Shown piece after piece: positions 33,003 through 43,227 of a stretch of 64,000 nt of DNA. The notes beneath the pieces are model-generated. The model searched no databases. It was not told where the DNA came from and saw only the letters and a program-made list of their open reading frames with translations. Position numbers and translations under genes: made by a program. Within the stretch, counting starts at the first letter, position 1. The number at the start of each line of letters is the position of its first letter. Origin of the DNA: Simmondsia chinensis (Eukaryota; Streptophyta; Magnoliopsida; Caryophyllales; Simmondsiaceae); contig JAGTTD010000024.1 of the NCBI GenBank assembly GCA_018398585.1, positions 9,948,071 through 10,012,070 on the forward strand, given 5' to 3'.

Positions 33003-33015
33003 TTTTCTTGTAGTG
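33003..33015 (-). repeat. CACTA right terminal inverted repeat
   Basis: TTTTCTTGTAGTG, the exact complement of the left end; TCT follows at 33016-33018. Confidence 0.95.
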
Positions 33016-33018
33016 TCT

Positions 33019-34149
33019 TACTTTCACTCTCTCATAATCATAGGAGTCATGCCCTATGCATATACATATATATTATGAAAATTTGTTTTTTGCAATATTA
33101 TTTTGAATAAAAATATTTTATCTTATAAAATTCTTGCCTTTCCAATTAGAGGAAATAATTTCGTAATATGAATTTGTATGAATCATACTTCACCAAGGTG
33201 AAGTTCAAGCGAGGCATATAACATAAGATTACCATAGAAAATATTTTCTTCTATACGAAGGAAAATGTCTCCTCTTTCAAATATTTTCTAAATTATTGGT
33301 TGCTTTTATGGAGTTTACAAGGATAATTAGATTTTGAGTTGAAAAAAAAAAATCGTAACAAAGGAGTCTTATTCACTGCTTTGAAACATGCATTTAGACA
33401 TCTTTGAACACGTATTCAAGGGCTCCACACCATGCCACAACATTGCAATACACTCGATTAAAGGCAATTAGGCTTTACATCAATTGCCTAATGGAAAAGC
33501 AAAATTCTACAAATTCCTAACTATTGTGCTACTCGTGATTCGCCATGCACAATCAGCATGACTTTCATGGTAGAACGAAAGTGAACAGACAATGTGACCA
33601 AGAAAAATAAAATTACAAAAAAAGGAACAAAGAGGTATACATATTTCTCCATTTTTTACCAAATTGCTATATGTAAGGAATTTATGGAAAAAGTTTTACA
33701 ATCGCACACATGGCAAGTTAATAACACTTCTATATTTACTGTGGAGTTTAATTGAGTAAAAATTAATAACTTGAATCATCAATTTCTTCTGGGGAAAATA
33801 AGAAGTTCTAAATTAATCATAGACAATAAAAAAGATGATGTGATAAATCACATGGCACTAAAACCAGCATGAAAGATGCATCATTTCAGAGTTCGCTTGT
33901 TTGAGTTGCCTGCTATATATCACGACTTTATCACTAATTATTGAAAAAAATTTATTGGCAATGAAGTCAATGCCCTTCTTATTTTCTTACAAGAAAAACA
34001 TAGTTTTCATTATTGTTCCTTTTTCATAAACACATTGTTTTTCTTTTATGTTTAATAAAACTTAGTTGGTTAATGCTTTTGCCATGTCAGTTTGTAAGTT
34101 ATTTTGCGCATAAATTATATAAATCTGGTATTGTGAATTAATCGAACTT
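33019..34149. other. 3' flank of polygalacturonase gene
   Basis: AT-rich intergenic DNA downstream of the minus-strand gene. Positions about 33170-33310 share order and words (GTGAAGTTCAAG, ACATAA-GATTA, TAGAAAATATTTTC) with 41650-41760, so both may be copies of one small MITE-like repeat. No convincing polyadenylation signal was identified. Confidence 0.45.
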
Positions 34150-34368
34150 CTACAAGCAGCTTTTAGGCTCAACAAGGCCATATGTTGAACCACCGACATT
34201 GACACAAGTTGATAAAGCGACTTGGTTCTTGTATGTGAGCCTCACATCTTGTAGTTTTACGCCCATGCAATGGTACTTTGAACTGCAATCAAACTTCATG
34301 GCCACTTGAATGGCGGAAGATCCATGGATATCTTGATAAGTTATATCACTAATTCTTACTCCTGAAAC
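34150..34368 (-). CDS. Polygalacturonase exon 4
   Basis: 219 bases after TTTTCAG with a long T-rich tract (A run 34380-34399 on plus). Encodes [40 protein letters not shown] and ends LVEPKSCL at TAG (34152-34150), the conserved C-terminal cysteine ending of the family. Confidence 0.9.
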   Translation of the reverse strand, partial: VSGVRISDITYQDIHGSSAIQVAMKFDCSSKYHCMGVKLQDVRLTYKNQVALSTCVNVGGSTYGLVEPKSCL

Positions 34369-36802
34369 CTGAAAAGCCAAAAAAAAAAAAAAAAAAAAAG
34401 AGTCAAATCTATTATATATTGATTATTACCAGAGTGTAAGTCCAACAGAAGTATTTTTACTTTGCAACTTTTAAGACATCTATTAAGTTTGTTAAAGCAT
34501 CTTGTGTAATCCACTAGTTTGAATCTCATTTAACGAAATTTTAAAACACTTCCATAAGATAGATTACTTGACTTTTAAAATATAATTGTGTTACATGTTA
34601 TATTCTCTCAACTATTTTCATCTTGGAAAGTCAGTAGTTTTTGTTTTTGTATCAACACTAATGTCATAACTAATGCGGCTTATGTGGTTTCTTAAGTAAC
34701 TTTGCATATGGATAGTTTTGAAAGAGTCTGAGTACAGGACCTCGTAGTTAAAGTTTTCCAGGCTTAAGTACCGTTGGTACTTGAGTATCACATATAAATT
34801 TAAATTGTATTCCTTTACCAAAATCCAATAGTTATGTAATATCACGAGATTTAAATAGGTATCTTATTGCCTATTTCTAAAAGCTTTGTAACTCTTTATT
34901 AGAAAGAAACCCCATTGCTGATGCGCTGAGATTTACGTAAGCTCTCATGGCAGTGTTTGTAATTAGTTCAATAGCTTGTCAATAATGATAGGGTTTTGGC
35001 CATTGAGCGTGAAAAGATGTCATCGAAATGCAATGTTTTCTTAATGGCCCTATCCCGATGTCGTAAGATTAAAAATGCTATAAAATATGGTTTACCTTTC
35101 CAGGACAATCTTTGTTATCAGGGCAGTAGTTTTGGTCAATAATGATAGGGTTTTGGGCATTAACGATGGTAAGATTTTGGAATAGAACGTTTCTAACAAA
35201 GCCGTTGCTAGCCCTTCCCCATGACTTTATTCTTACTCCATTCTCAGTGCCTATAAATGTAGCTGTCTTCACAGTCACATTTTGCACTCCTGGTTCATTC
35301 AAATCCTTGCCCAAACTTCCAATACTACATTAGAATATATAAATATGTCACAACCGTTAGAAAATTATGTGAATGGATTACAACTAATCAATGAATTATG
35401 TACTTTATTAGTCACTCACAAACATTTTTTGGACTTGAAATGTTGATATTATGTTAATAAAGCAAATATTGTGGTGAAATTATAAGATAATAGAGACAAT
35501 TGTAGTTAGACTCTTGATTTCTCAATTAAAGAGGCTTTCATTCCCCGTTCAATAATAACAAGCATCAAAGCATAAATTTTTGCATATTGCAATGATTAAA
35601 AACAAGAAAACATCTTGAAGGGGTAAGGCTGCGTACATCTCACCCTCCCAAACCCTACATTAGCGAGAGCCCATAAGGCACTGGGTTGTTGTTGCAATGA
35701 TAAAAAAATAATAAGAAGAAAGTGTATTGTTGGGTCAAGAACCCTATGTGACTTTAGGCAAACCAAAAAATGAGAAGAAAACGATTTTGACAAATGTTCA
35801 ATCTACAATAGTCCAAGTAGCACTGCAGTACTGATATTTTATTACATATAACTTTTGTTACTGACTCCGATCTGGGGTGATATTTATGCTTATTAGAAGT
35901 ACTTAAAGACTAGTCCATACCAAAAAAACCTACTATATTGTATCACTAATCCAAATCACATTGTATAAAAGGTTTCAATTTGCTAATTATTATGTCTCTT
36001 TGTTGATATATTTTTCAATCCAATCATAAGATGGTGAAACTAGCTAGATACCTGATGCTATGGCCAGGCCCACAAGACATTTTCTCAATCCAAAGGTTAC
36101 AAGTGCCAGCCCCAATTGAGACACAATCGACACCTGTACTAACTTTAGATCCTAAGATGGTGACTCCTGTAGATAATTGGACATGTATGCCATCAGCGTT
36201 AGGGCTGACGCCAGAAGCAGAGACCCTCACTCCAAGCATTTTAACATTCTTGCACCCATTGATGACTATATGGTACAACTGACTATTTAGTGATGTCAAT
36301 CCATTTATTACAATGTTCATTGAGTTTGTAAATCCCAAAGTCTGTATACAGATGTGAACAATAGCTAGTTAATTTAATTCAAGTATATAATACAAGAGTC
36401 AAGACAAATGAATTCAATTATCTTAAAATCTTAAGTTATAAAGACATATATAGTTTCATATTCCAATATAATTTCTGAAACGGATGTCTGTTGAACTAAA
36501 GATGCATAAAGTCCAAAGATAAAATCAACGACCAAATTGCAGCAACAAATTTGGCATAATTTTGGACCAAAAGACTTGTTCAATTCAAACTTTGGTTTGA
36601 AGCAGTATATGACTCAGGGCCAGTCATAACGAAAGCAAACCAAGAAACCACTTGAGGAGCCATATTATAAGGGCCCCAAAAGGCCATCACATGTAAAGTT
36701 TTTTATTTTATTTTTGTAGTAATTATTTAAGCATCAATTGTTAATAATACTTAAAATTTTTATGATTAAAGCTTTAAGAATTTGTTGTATTAGTATTCTT
36801 GT

Positions 36803-36865
<63 letters not shown>

Positions 36866-39800
36866 ACATTAAATATTTGCTTTCTACACCAAAAATGTTC
36901 AGACCGGCGTTGTGGTACCCTTCATTCTCATGGATACAAGTACACAGCTAAAGGTAGAGTTATAAGGGTTAGTAAGGGTACTCTGATTGTGATGAAAGGC
37001 AGACGGGTAGGAACTCTGTTGGTTCCACAGTGGCAGGATCAGCAGCTGTTTCTTCATCATCTATGACAGATTTAGATATCACAAAGCTATGGCACATGAG
37101 GCCTGGTCATATGGGTGATTAGGGACTATCTGAGCTTAGTAAAAGGGGTTTGTTGTGTGGTCAGTCTAAAGGACTGATGGAATTCCATGAGCATTGCATT
37201 TATAGGAAGTAGAAGAGAGTCAGCTTCAAACAGGTAGTGCATAAGACAAAGGGAAGGTTAGATTACATCCATTCAGATTTATGGGACCTTCCAGTGTTGC
37301 TTCCAAAGGTGGTTCCAGGTATCTTTTAACGTTTACTGATGATTTCTCTAGGAAAGTTTGAGTCTACTTACTAAAGCAGAAAAATAAAGTGTATGACACT
37401 CTCAAGAAATGAAAGGCTTTACTTGAGAAGCAGACAGGGAAACAGATTAAAAGGTTTAGGACAGACAATAGCCTTGAATATGTTGAGGGTGACTTCACCA
37501 AATTCTATGAATATCAATGTATTGGTAGACATAGGACTTGCACAGATACATCTCAACAGAACAGAGTTGCAGAAAGACTGAATAGAATGTTGCTAGAGAA
37601 GGCCCGTTGTATGCTGTTGAATGCAGGTTTAGGGAGAGAATTTTGGGCAGAGGCTGTGAACATGGCATGTCACTTGGTGAACCGTCACGTCATTCATCTC
37701 TTCAGATGAAGACTCCAAAAGAGGTACGGTCAGGATCCCCTATAGACTATTCTCATTTAAGAATTTTCGGTTGCCCTACTTACACTTATGTTAATGATGG
37801 AAAGCTCGAGCCTAAAGCCAAGAAGTTCATCTTTCTCAGTTACACTTCAGGTGGGAAGGGATTTCGTTTATGGGATTCTAATTCTCATAAATTTCTGACG
37901 AGTAGAGTTGTCACATTTGTTGAGTCTTCATTACTTCATCCACAGAAGAAGTCTTATGTTATTTGTGATTCTAGTCAGGTGCCGATGCCAGAGATAGCTC
38001 AGCTGCAGTTGGGTAACATAGTTCAGCAGCAGATAGTTCCCACAGAAAATTTACAGGCACCTCTTGTTCAGATTTCTAAAAGAAATGAAGTGGTAGAAAC
38101 CAATCAGTAGGTGGAGCAGTATACTATAACTAATGGAAGACAGAAGAGACAAACTAAAGTTCCATAGTGTTATGGTTATGAAGAAATGGTAGCTTATGCT
38201 CTTACGATGGCTGAGACGATGGAAGATAGTGATCCTTCTGCATATTCAAAAGCCGTGTCTAGAACTAATTCACAAAAGTGGTTGATGGCAATGTATGAAG
38301 AGATGAAATCTTTGTAGAAGAACCAGACTTGGCGGCTTGTTGAGCCTCAAATAGTGAAGAGGATCATTGGTTGCAAATGGGTTTTCAAAAGAAAAGAAGG
38401 CATTCCAGGATTTGAAGATGCAAAGTATAAGGCTTGATTGGCAGTCAAAGGTTACAGTAAGGTACATGTTATTTATTTTCATTATATCTTTTCACCTGTT
38501 GTCAGACATAGTTCCATTCGAGCAATACTTGCCCTAGTAGCCATGCATGGTTTAGAATTATAGCCAATTGATGTGAAAACTGCATTCCTGCATGGTGAGC
38601 TCGAAGACAGTATTTACATGCATCAGCCTGAAGGCTTTGTTGTTGAAGGAAAAGAAGACCATGTTTGTTTGTTGAAGAGGTCCCTTTATGGTATTAGGCA
38701 TTCATCAAGATAGTGGTATAAGAGGTTTGATCAGTTTATGACCAGTCATGGATTCTTCAGGAGCAAATATGATAGTTGCATCTATTTCAGACAAACTAGT
38801 GCAGGTTCATTCATTTATCTTCTGTTATATGTTAATGATATGTTAATTGTAGCTGAAGATATGTCTGATATCGACAAATTGAAAGCTATGTTAAAGAGTG
38901 AATTCGAAATGAAAGATTTAGGAGCGGTGAAGAAGGTACTTGGTATGGAAATCAAGAGGGACCAAAAAGCAGGAAAGCTATACTTGTCTCAAGAGAAGTA
39001 TATTGAGAAGGAATTGAGAAGGTACTAGATCATTTTCATATGAAAGATGCTAAACCAGTTAGCATTCCTTTGGGAGCTCATTTCAAGCTTTCAGCCTTAG
39101 CTTCGCCACAAACAGAGGAAGACATCTGAAATATGTCACAGGTCCCGTACTCCAGTGCAGCTGGTAGTATCATGTATGCTATGGTGTGCACATGTCCAAA
39201 TATAGCACATGTTGTTAGCAAGTTGAGCAAATATATGACGAATCCAGGAAAAGAGCATTGGCAAGCTGTTAAATGGATTCTCAGGTATTTACGTGGCACT
39301 TTTGATAGATGTTTGGAGTTTGGGAGGAGTAGAAGCTGTTTAGTTGGTTATGTTGATTCAGATTATGGTGGTGACCTTGATAAGAAGAAATCTACCTCAG
39401 GTTATGTCTTTTGCCTTGGTCACTGCACTATCAGTTGGAGAGCTTGTTTGCAGTCAGTCACAGCACAATCAACTACAGAGGCAGAGTATATGGCAGTTAA
39501 AGAAGCTGTTTGGTTGAAGGGCTTAACAAGGGAGCTTAGTGTAGATCAGAATGCAGTAATCGTTTGTTTTGATAGTTGGTCAGCAATTCATTTAGCCAAG
39601 GATCATATGACCCATCATGACAGGACAAAGCACATAGATGTTAAACATCACTTCAATCGGGATCGGACTGAAAAGGGCATGGTTGAATTGAAGAAGATTG
39701 GCACTGCTGATAATATGTTCACTAAGGTTATAGCTAGCAGCAAGTTCAAGCATTGCTTGGACTTGGTTGGATTTTCTGTTTTGTTGCCCCTTGAGTGGTG

Positions 39801-42800
39801 TTTTGTGGAGAATATGGAGAAGTTCTTTTTGTGAGAAATTTGAGTCAAAATGGAGTCTCAAATTCCTTGTATTTATGAAGGGGCTTGCCGTGAGCACACC
39901 GATCGATCGAGGGTATTGCCGATCGGTCGGGAAGTACGCAGAAAGCAGAAGGATCCAAGAAGCTCGTCGATCGATCGGCACCCGATCTACGCGTGACCTA
40001 GTTTACGCTAAGTATAAATATGACGTGAGGGTTTTGTCATTAGGTATCCAAAAATAGAGAACGCCATCATTAGAGAGAGAGAGAAAGTGAATTGTAATTC
40101 TTTTGTTATTTCGTTCAATAAAAATTCTCTATCTCCGTCCATGGTTTTTCCCCCTCTCAATTGAAGAGGGTTTTCCACGCAAGTTATTGTCTCCTTCGTT
40201 TGTTCTCTTTTACCCTATTATTTATTTCTCAAATTTGTTGTAGTATTTGAATCGAATCCAGTTCTTGTGTAGTATTTTCATCACATCATTGTATAAAAAT
40301 TTCATATATATTTTGTATTCATTGTTCAATTTATATATTTTACTAATTATTATTTTCGTATGGTGAAAACTTGCATGTATGAGAGGAAACTCAACCATCA
40401 TCAAGAATAACTTGGATGGGATTTTGATGCATTTTGAAAGAAATGACCAACTTAGCTGTAATATAATAAAAAGTTTACTGTCTCAAAGTCCCTTTAAAAG
40501 AGAGGGAAAATAATTTTAAAAAGCCTTTATCAAATCTTAAAGTTATTTGTGGAGAAAAAGTTTACGCTGATAGGTGAAAGCTCAAGATTGGTTTTATACT
40601 CTAACATACCCCATCAGGCGAATGCCAATCGGGCTTTAAGTGTGGAGATTACACAGGCCCACTTCATACTTTGTACTTAAATTATATTAAGATTGAAATT
40701 GTAGGCTAGCTTTTGGGAGAGATAGTTTCTTGACATAGTATTAAGCCCTTGTTGACTAAGAGATCACGAGTTCAAATTCCAACATGTTCAACTTTCAATA
40801 TTAAAAGTAATTTAAGTACAACGTATGAGGTGGGCCTATGTATTATCTACGCTTCAAACCCAATTAACATTCGCATAAAAGGGCATATTAGAGTATAAAA
40901 CTATTCCTACGCCTTCACCCATCATCTTAATTTTTGGGAAAAATGATTCTTTTACAAAGAAGAAAACTTATTTCATAAGGAACTATTACTTTTTAGAAAC
41001 ATTTTTTAACAAACACTAAAATCTAATTATCGCTTGTCTTCGTTTGATGAAAGACATTTTTCATGAAACACTACAATATAATTATCAATTGTCTTTGTTT
41101 GAGGTAAGATGAAATAAGATTCTTTTTCATCTTGTGTAAATTAGGAGTAATGGATATCTGAACCTACAAAATCTGGTTATCAGCTAATTTATCACATGAC
41201 CTAATTAGAATCATACTCTAATCTTAGGTTTAACATTTTAGACATTTCCTTGTCTTGTATTTCGTTTGATCCAAGTTAAACAGATACCTGTCCCAGCATC
41301 ACTCATTGACTTTAATGAGAGACTAAAAAATTGTAATGTTACGATTTAACACACATGAAAAGTCGTCTTCCAAAGGAAGTCGCATTCCCCCAAACCTCCA
41401 CCTGAAGGATAACGATTTCCATTAGGATTGATTTTTCAAGCAATACTTTGTATAAAATAAAGGAAAAAAGGGTAAAGGACTTCCTAGAATTATGTTTTTC
41501 CTCCAAAAGATGCAGCCTAAGGCTCCATTTGGTTTTGCAAAATTTTTTTACAAAATATTTTACAGTTAGAAATATTTTTTTTCATAAAGTTATTATATTT
41601 TTCAATTAAAGAAAATAGTTTCTTCCAAAAACGTGTATGAGGTCCATATGGATAAGTTGAAGTTCAAATGAAACATATAAGTGAGATTATAGAAAATATT
41701 TCTCCCTTTGTCAAGGAAAATATTTTTCCCTTCTACATAAAAGAAGTCAATTTCTCTAAAGAGAGAAAAGCTTTTTGTATTTGTGGTTGTTTCTATAGAG
41801 TAAAACAAACGAATTATAAAATCGAAACAAAAAATATTTTCTGTTTGTTAGACGCCTAATACTTTGAGTTTTTCTTATAATATTTTTCTATATGTATATC
41901 TCTTTTTAGTATAAATCTATATATAACATTAACTATGTAAGTTTTACCTGTACGCTTAATTGCTCCCCATGAACAGGATTAAAAAAAAAAAAAGGGATCC
42001 ACTTGAGAATATATAATAATGCGATGGAATATGATGTATTAGCTACCGTATTAATGAAATGAGCGATCACTTAATGAGTCGAATATGAAATGATACCTCG
42101 AAATTCTAAAACATCTAGTCATTTTAAAATATTTTAGTTTGACATCAGGGAACAATTTTTCTTTTTGTGATTTCACTTCAAATAGGAAAAAGTGAGAAAT
42201 AAATTTAACGAAATAGAAGAAAAATATTAAAACATATTCAGTTTGATTCTTTAATCTATAATGTATCTTATGACAGCTGAAACTAAGTAAGCTATAACAA
42301 TAATATATTAAAACATTTACTTTGTAAGTTATTAAGTTTTATAGATACTAAAAACATTTAGGCATGTTTGTAGCATATATAAAAATTCATTAATTTATGA
42401 AAAACAAATTACTTTAAGAAAAAAATTAAATGGTCTGAACATAAAATTATTCTGTTATAAAAAAAAGTATTAGATTATTTTATTTGTTATAAGTTAACCA
42501 CTTTTTATTACATATTTATAAGTAGTTTTTTTTTTTTTTTTTTTTTATCATTAGTAAGGATTACAACAAACTAACACTTAGAAAAGTAGTGTGAAAATTT
42601 TGAACTAAAAATTTATGGCTTAAAAGATTGAAGACAAACCACTATGCTAACATCTTTATCTCTTAATTATACTAGTTTTCTATCAAATTATTACTAATTT
42701 AATATCTAATATAATTTATATTGAATGCAATACATACATTCATACTATGTACTCAAAAAGCACTGAGCAGGCATGGCATTTCAACATACAGTGAAACCGC

Positions 42801-43227
42801 TGGGACAGCCCTTGCCGGCCTTCTTACACGCCCACAAACCCGCTCCAAGGCCGTCAAGAATCCCACCAGAGATCGTAACATCGGTGACATCCTCAAATGA
42901 CAGCCACGTGCCAGAGTTTCCAAGTACTCTGTAATCGGTCGGGGCAACTAGGGTTCCCCTAATAACAAACTTGATAGCCTTGCTCCGGCAATTCCTACCC
43001 TGAAACGACACCGCATTGTGGATCAGGAACCGGCCCAGTGGGATGAGCACGGTGGCAGGTCCTGCAGAGGCACATGCGGCAGCCCAGGCGGATGAGAGAG
43101 CATGGGTGGGGTCGGAGGTGGCGTAGTGGCAGGCGCCGAGGGAAATGATGTTGTAGGTGGTGGAGGAGGTGGTGGTTGCGAAAAGGTGGAGGAGGAGTGG
43201 CAGGAGTGTAAATATGGGGATGTTCAT
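34150..43227 (-). CDS. Polygalacturonase (glycoside hydrolase family 28), 4 exons, altered active site
   Basis: Exons 43227-42790, 36341-36052, 35324-35096 and 34368-34150 join in frame (introns GT-AG) to 391 residues, the usual length of plant polygalacturonases, which hydrolyse pectic homogalacturonan in the cell wall. Residues 1 to about 25 are a signal peptide ([20 protein letters not shown]). The right-handed beta-helix family core is clear: [40 protein letters not shown] (274-276) is intact. NTD is NAD (194-196), GDD is GVD (216-218, loss of one catalytic-site Asp) and GHG is GHS (239-241). No stops or frameshifts interrupt the exons. Intron 1 (about 6.4 kb) holds an antisense copia fragment. 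It is either a recent pseudogene or a catalytically changed relative; expression is unknown. Confidence 0.85.
34976..35003 (-). repeat. Copy of an exon 3 fragment within intron 3
   Basis: The plus-strand word TCAATAATGATAGGGTTTTG followed by GCCATT repeats the exon 3 segment at 35136-35161 (GGCATT there) with one mismatch. It encodes the NPIIID core on the minus strand. Flanking bases differ. It is probably a relic of a duplicated exon or of recombination with a sister gene. Confidence 0.7.
35096..35324 (-). CDS. Polygalacturonase exon 3
   Basis: 229 bases after a TGTAG acceptor. Completes the split Ser codon, then [37 protein letters not shown] and [19 protein letters not shown], ending AAG|GTAAAC. 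The RIK substrate-binding signature is intact. Confidence 0.9.
35617..35692 (+). mobile_element. LINE/SINE 3' tail fragment in intron 2
   Basis: AAGGGGTAAGGCTGCGTACAT, quoted here as AAGGGGTAAGGCTGCGTACA, followed by CACCCTCCCAAACCC, GGGCACTGGGTTGTTGTTG-type sequence (here AAGGCACTGGGTTGTTGTTG). This is the conserved 3' end shared by plant RTE LINEs and their SINE partners; compare 27075-27165. Only about 75 bases remain. Confidence 0.7.
36052..36341 (-). CDS. Polygalacturonase exon 2 (carries altered NTD, GDD, GHG motifs)
   Basis: 290 bases starting at ACTTTGGG after an ACAG acceptor and ending CATCAG before GTATCTAG. Encoded motifs are [32 protein letters not shown] and CGPGHSI. Each substitution from the family signature is a single-base change (for example GAC/GAT to GTC for Val). 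Confidence 0.9.
36805..36863 (+). repeat. (AT)n microsatellite
   Basis: Almost uninterrupted AT dinucleotide run of about 58 bases, directly at the left edge of the copia fragment in intron 1. Confidence 0.95.
36864..38735 (+). pseudogene. Copia P: gag-pre-integrase, integrase and linker (5'-truncated)
   Basis: The left edge starts mid-element (about 36925, [20 protein letters not shown]) with [15 protein letters not shown], an altered LWHxRLGH zinc-binding motif. [13 protein letters not shown] follows, then the integrase core and C-terminal part (37607-38110: [35 protein letters not shown]), then the linker and early RT ([37 protein letters not shown]). Stops and frame changes are frequent. 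No 5' LTR, gag or protease is present. The strand is opposite to the host gene. Confidence 0.85.
38736..39835 (+). pseudogene. Copia P reverse transcriptase and RNase H
   Basis: 38738-39028 carries [20 protein letters not shown]: the catalytic YVDD is YVND (Asp to Asn), followed by [20 protein letters not shown]. 39133-39834 is a 233-codon open RNase H frame: [96 protein letters not shown]. One frameshift separates the two frames. Confidence 0.9.
39836..40250 (+). mobile_element. Copia P 3' LTR (approximate)
   Basis: After RNase H comes non-coding sequence with a TATA-like TATAAATATG (40013), a GAGAGAGAGAG leader and a terminal TTGAAGAGGGTTTTCCACGC block, features of copia LTRs. CGATCGATCG/CGATCGGTCG words recur three times at 39898-39990 and can pair. 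The exact start and end could not be fixed because there is no second copy. Confidence 0.55.
40251..40590. other. Polygalacturonase intron 1, AT-rich segment
   Basis: No gene or repeat structure recognised. Confidence 0.5.
40591..40901 (+). mobile_element. 311-bp MITE-like element with terminal inverted repeats
   Basis: The left end GTTTTATACTCTAACATACC and the complement of the right end GTTTTATACTCTAATATGCC match at 18 of 20 positions. The interior has CACGAGTTCAAATTCC. No coding capacity. The flanks show no clear target duplication, so the superfamily is undecided. Confidence 0.75.
41520..41850. repeat. Possible MITE copy (GAAAATATTTTxC-rich)
   Basis: It starts GGCTCCATTTGGTTTTGC and ends near AACAAACGAA, with GAAAATATTT words in between. 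This is the look of small plant DNA transposons that begin GGCTCCGTTTGG. It shares internal words with 33170-33310. Terminal repeats are too diverged to prove. Confidence 0.4.
41851..42783. other. Polygalacturonase intron 1, remainder
   Basis: Very AT-rich with poly-A (41980) and poly-T (42524-42546) runs. Nothing recognised apart from the splice donor at 42789-42784. Confidence 0.5.
42790..43227 (-). CDS. Polygalacturonase exon 1
   Basis: 146 codons from ATG (43227-43225) with a hydrophobic signal peptide, then [20 protein letters not shown] (the degenerate equivalent of the family N-terminal VxxFGAxxDGxTD motif) and [16 protein letters not shown]. It ends [15 protein letters not shown] at a GTATGT donor (42789). 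The ATG is the only one in frame before the signal peptide. This exon is notably GC-rich compared with its surroundings. Confidence 0.88.

Larger units (their letters stand above)
27439..33015 (+). mobile_element. Complete non-autonomous CACTA (En/Spm) element, 5577 bp
   Basis: Both ends carry CACTACAAGAAAA as perfect inverted repeats. Flanking TCT at 27436-27438 and 33016-33018 is the 3-bp target duplication of the superfamily. Subterminal regions (27450-28260 and 32430-33005) are packed with TAATACGGCA/TGCCGTATTA variants, the transposase-binding repeats. It carries an ORF1-like gene and a tandem array but no TNP2-type DDE transposase, so it would need a related autonomous element to move. 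Confidence 0.93.

Noticed and set aside
39592..39981. 129-codon minus-strand frame
   Set aside because: Opposite the well-supported copia P RNase H frame; no domain of its own.
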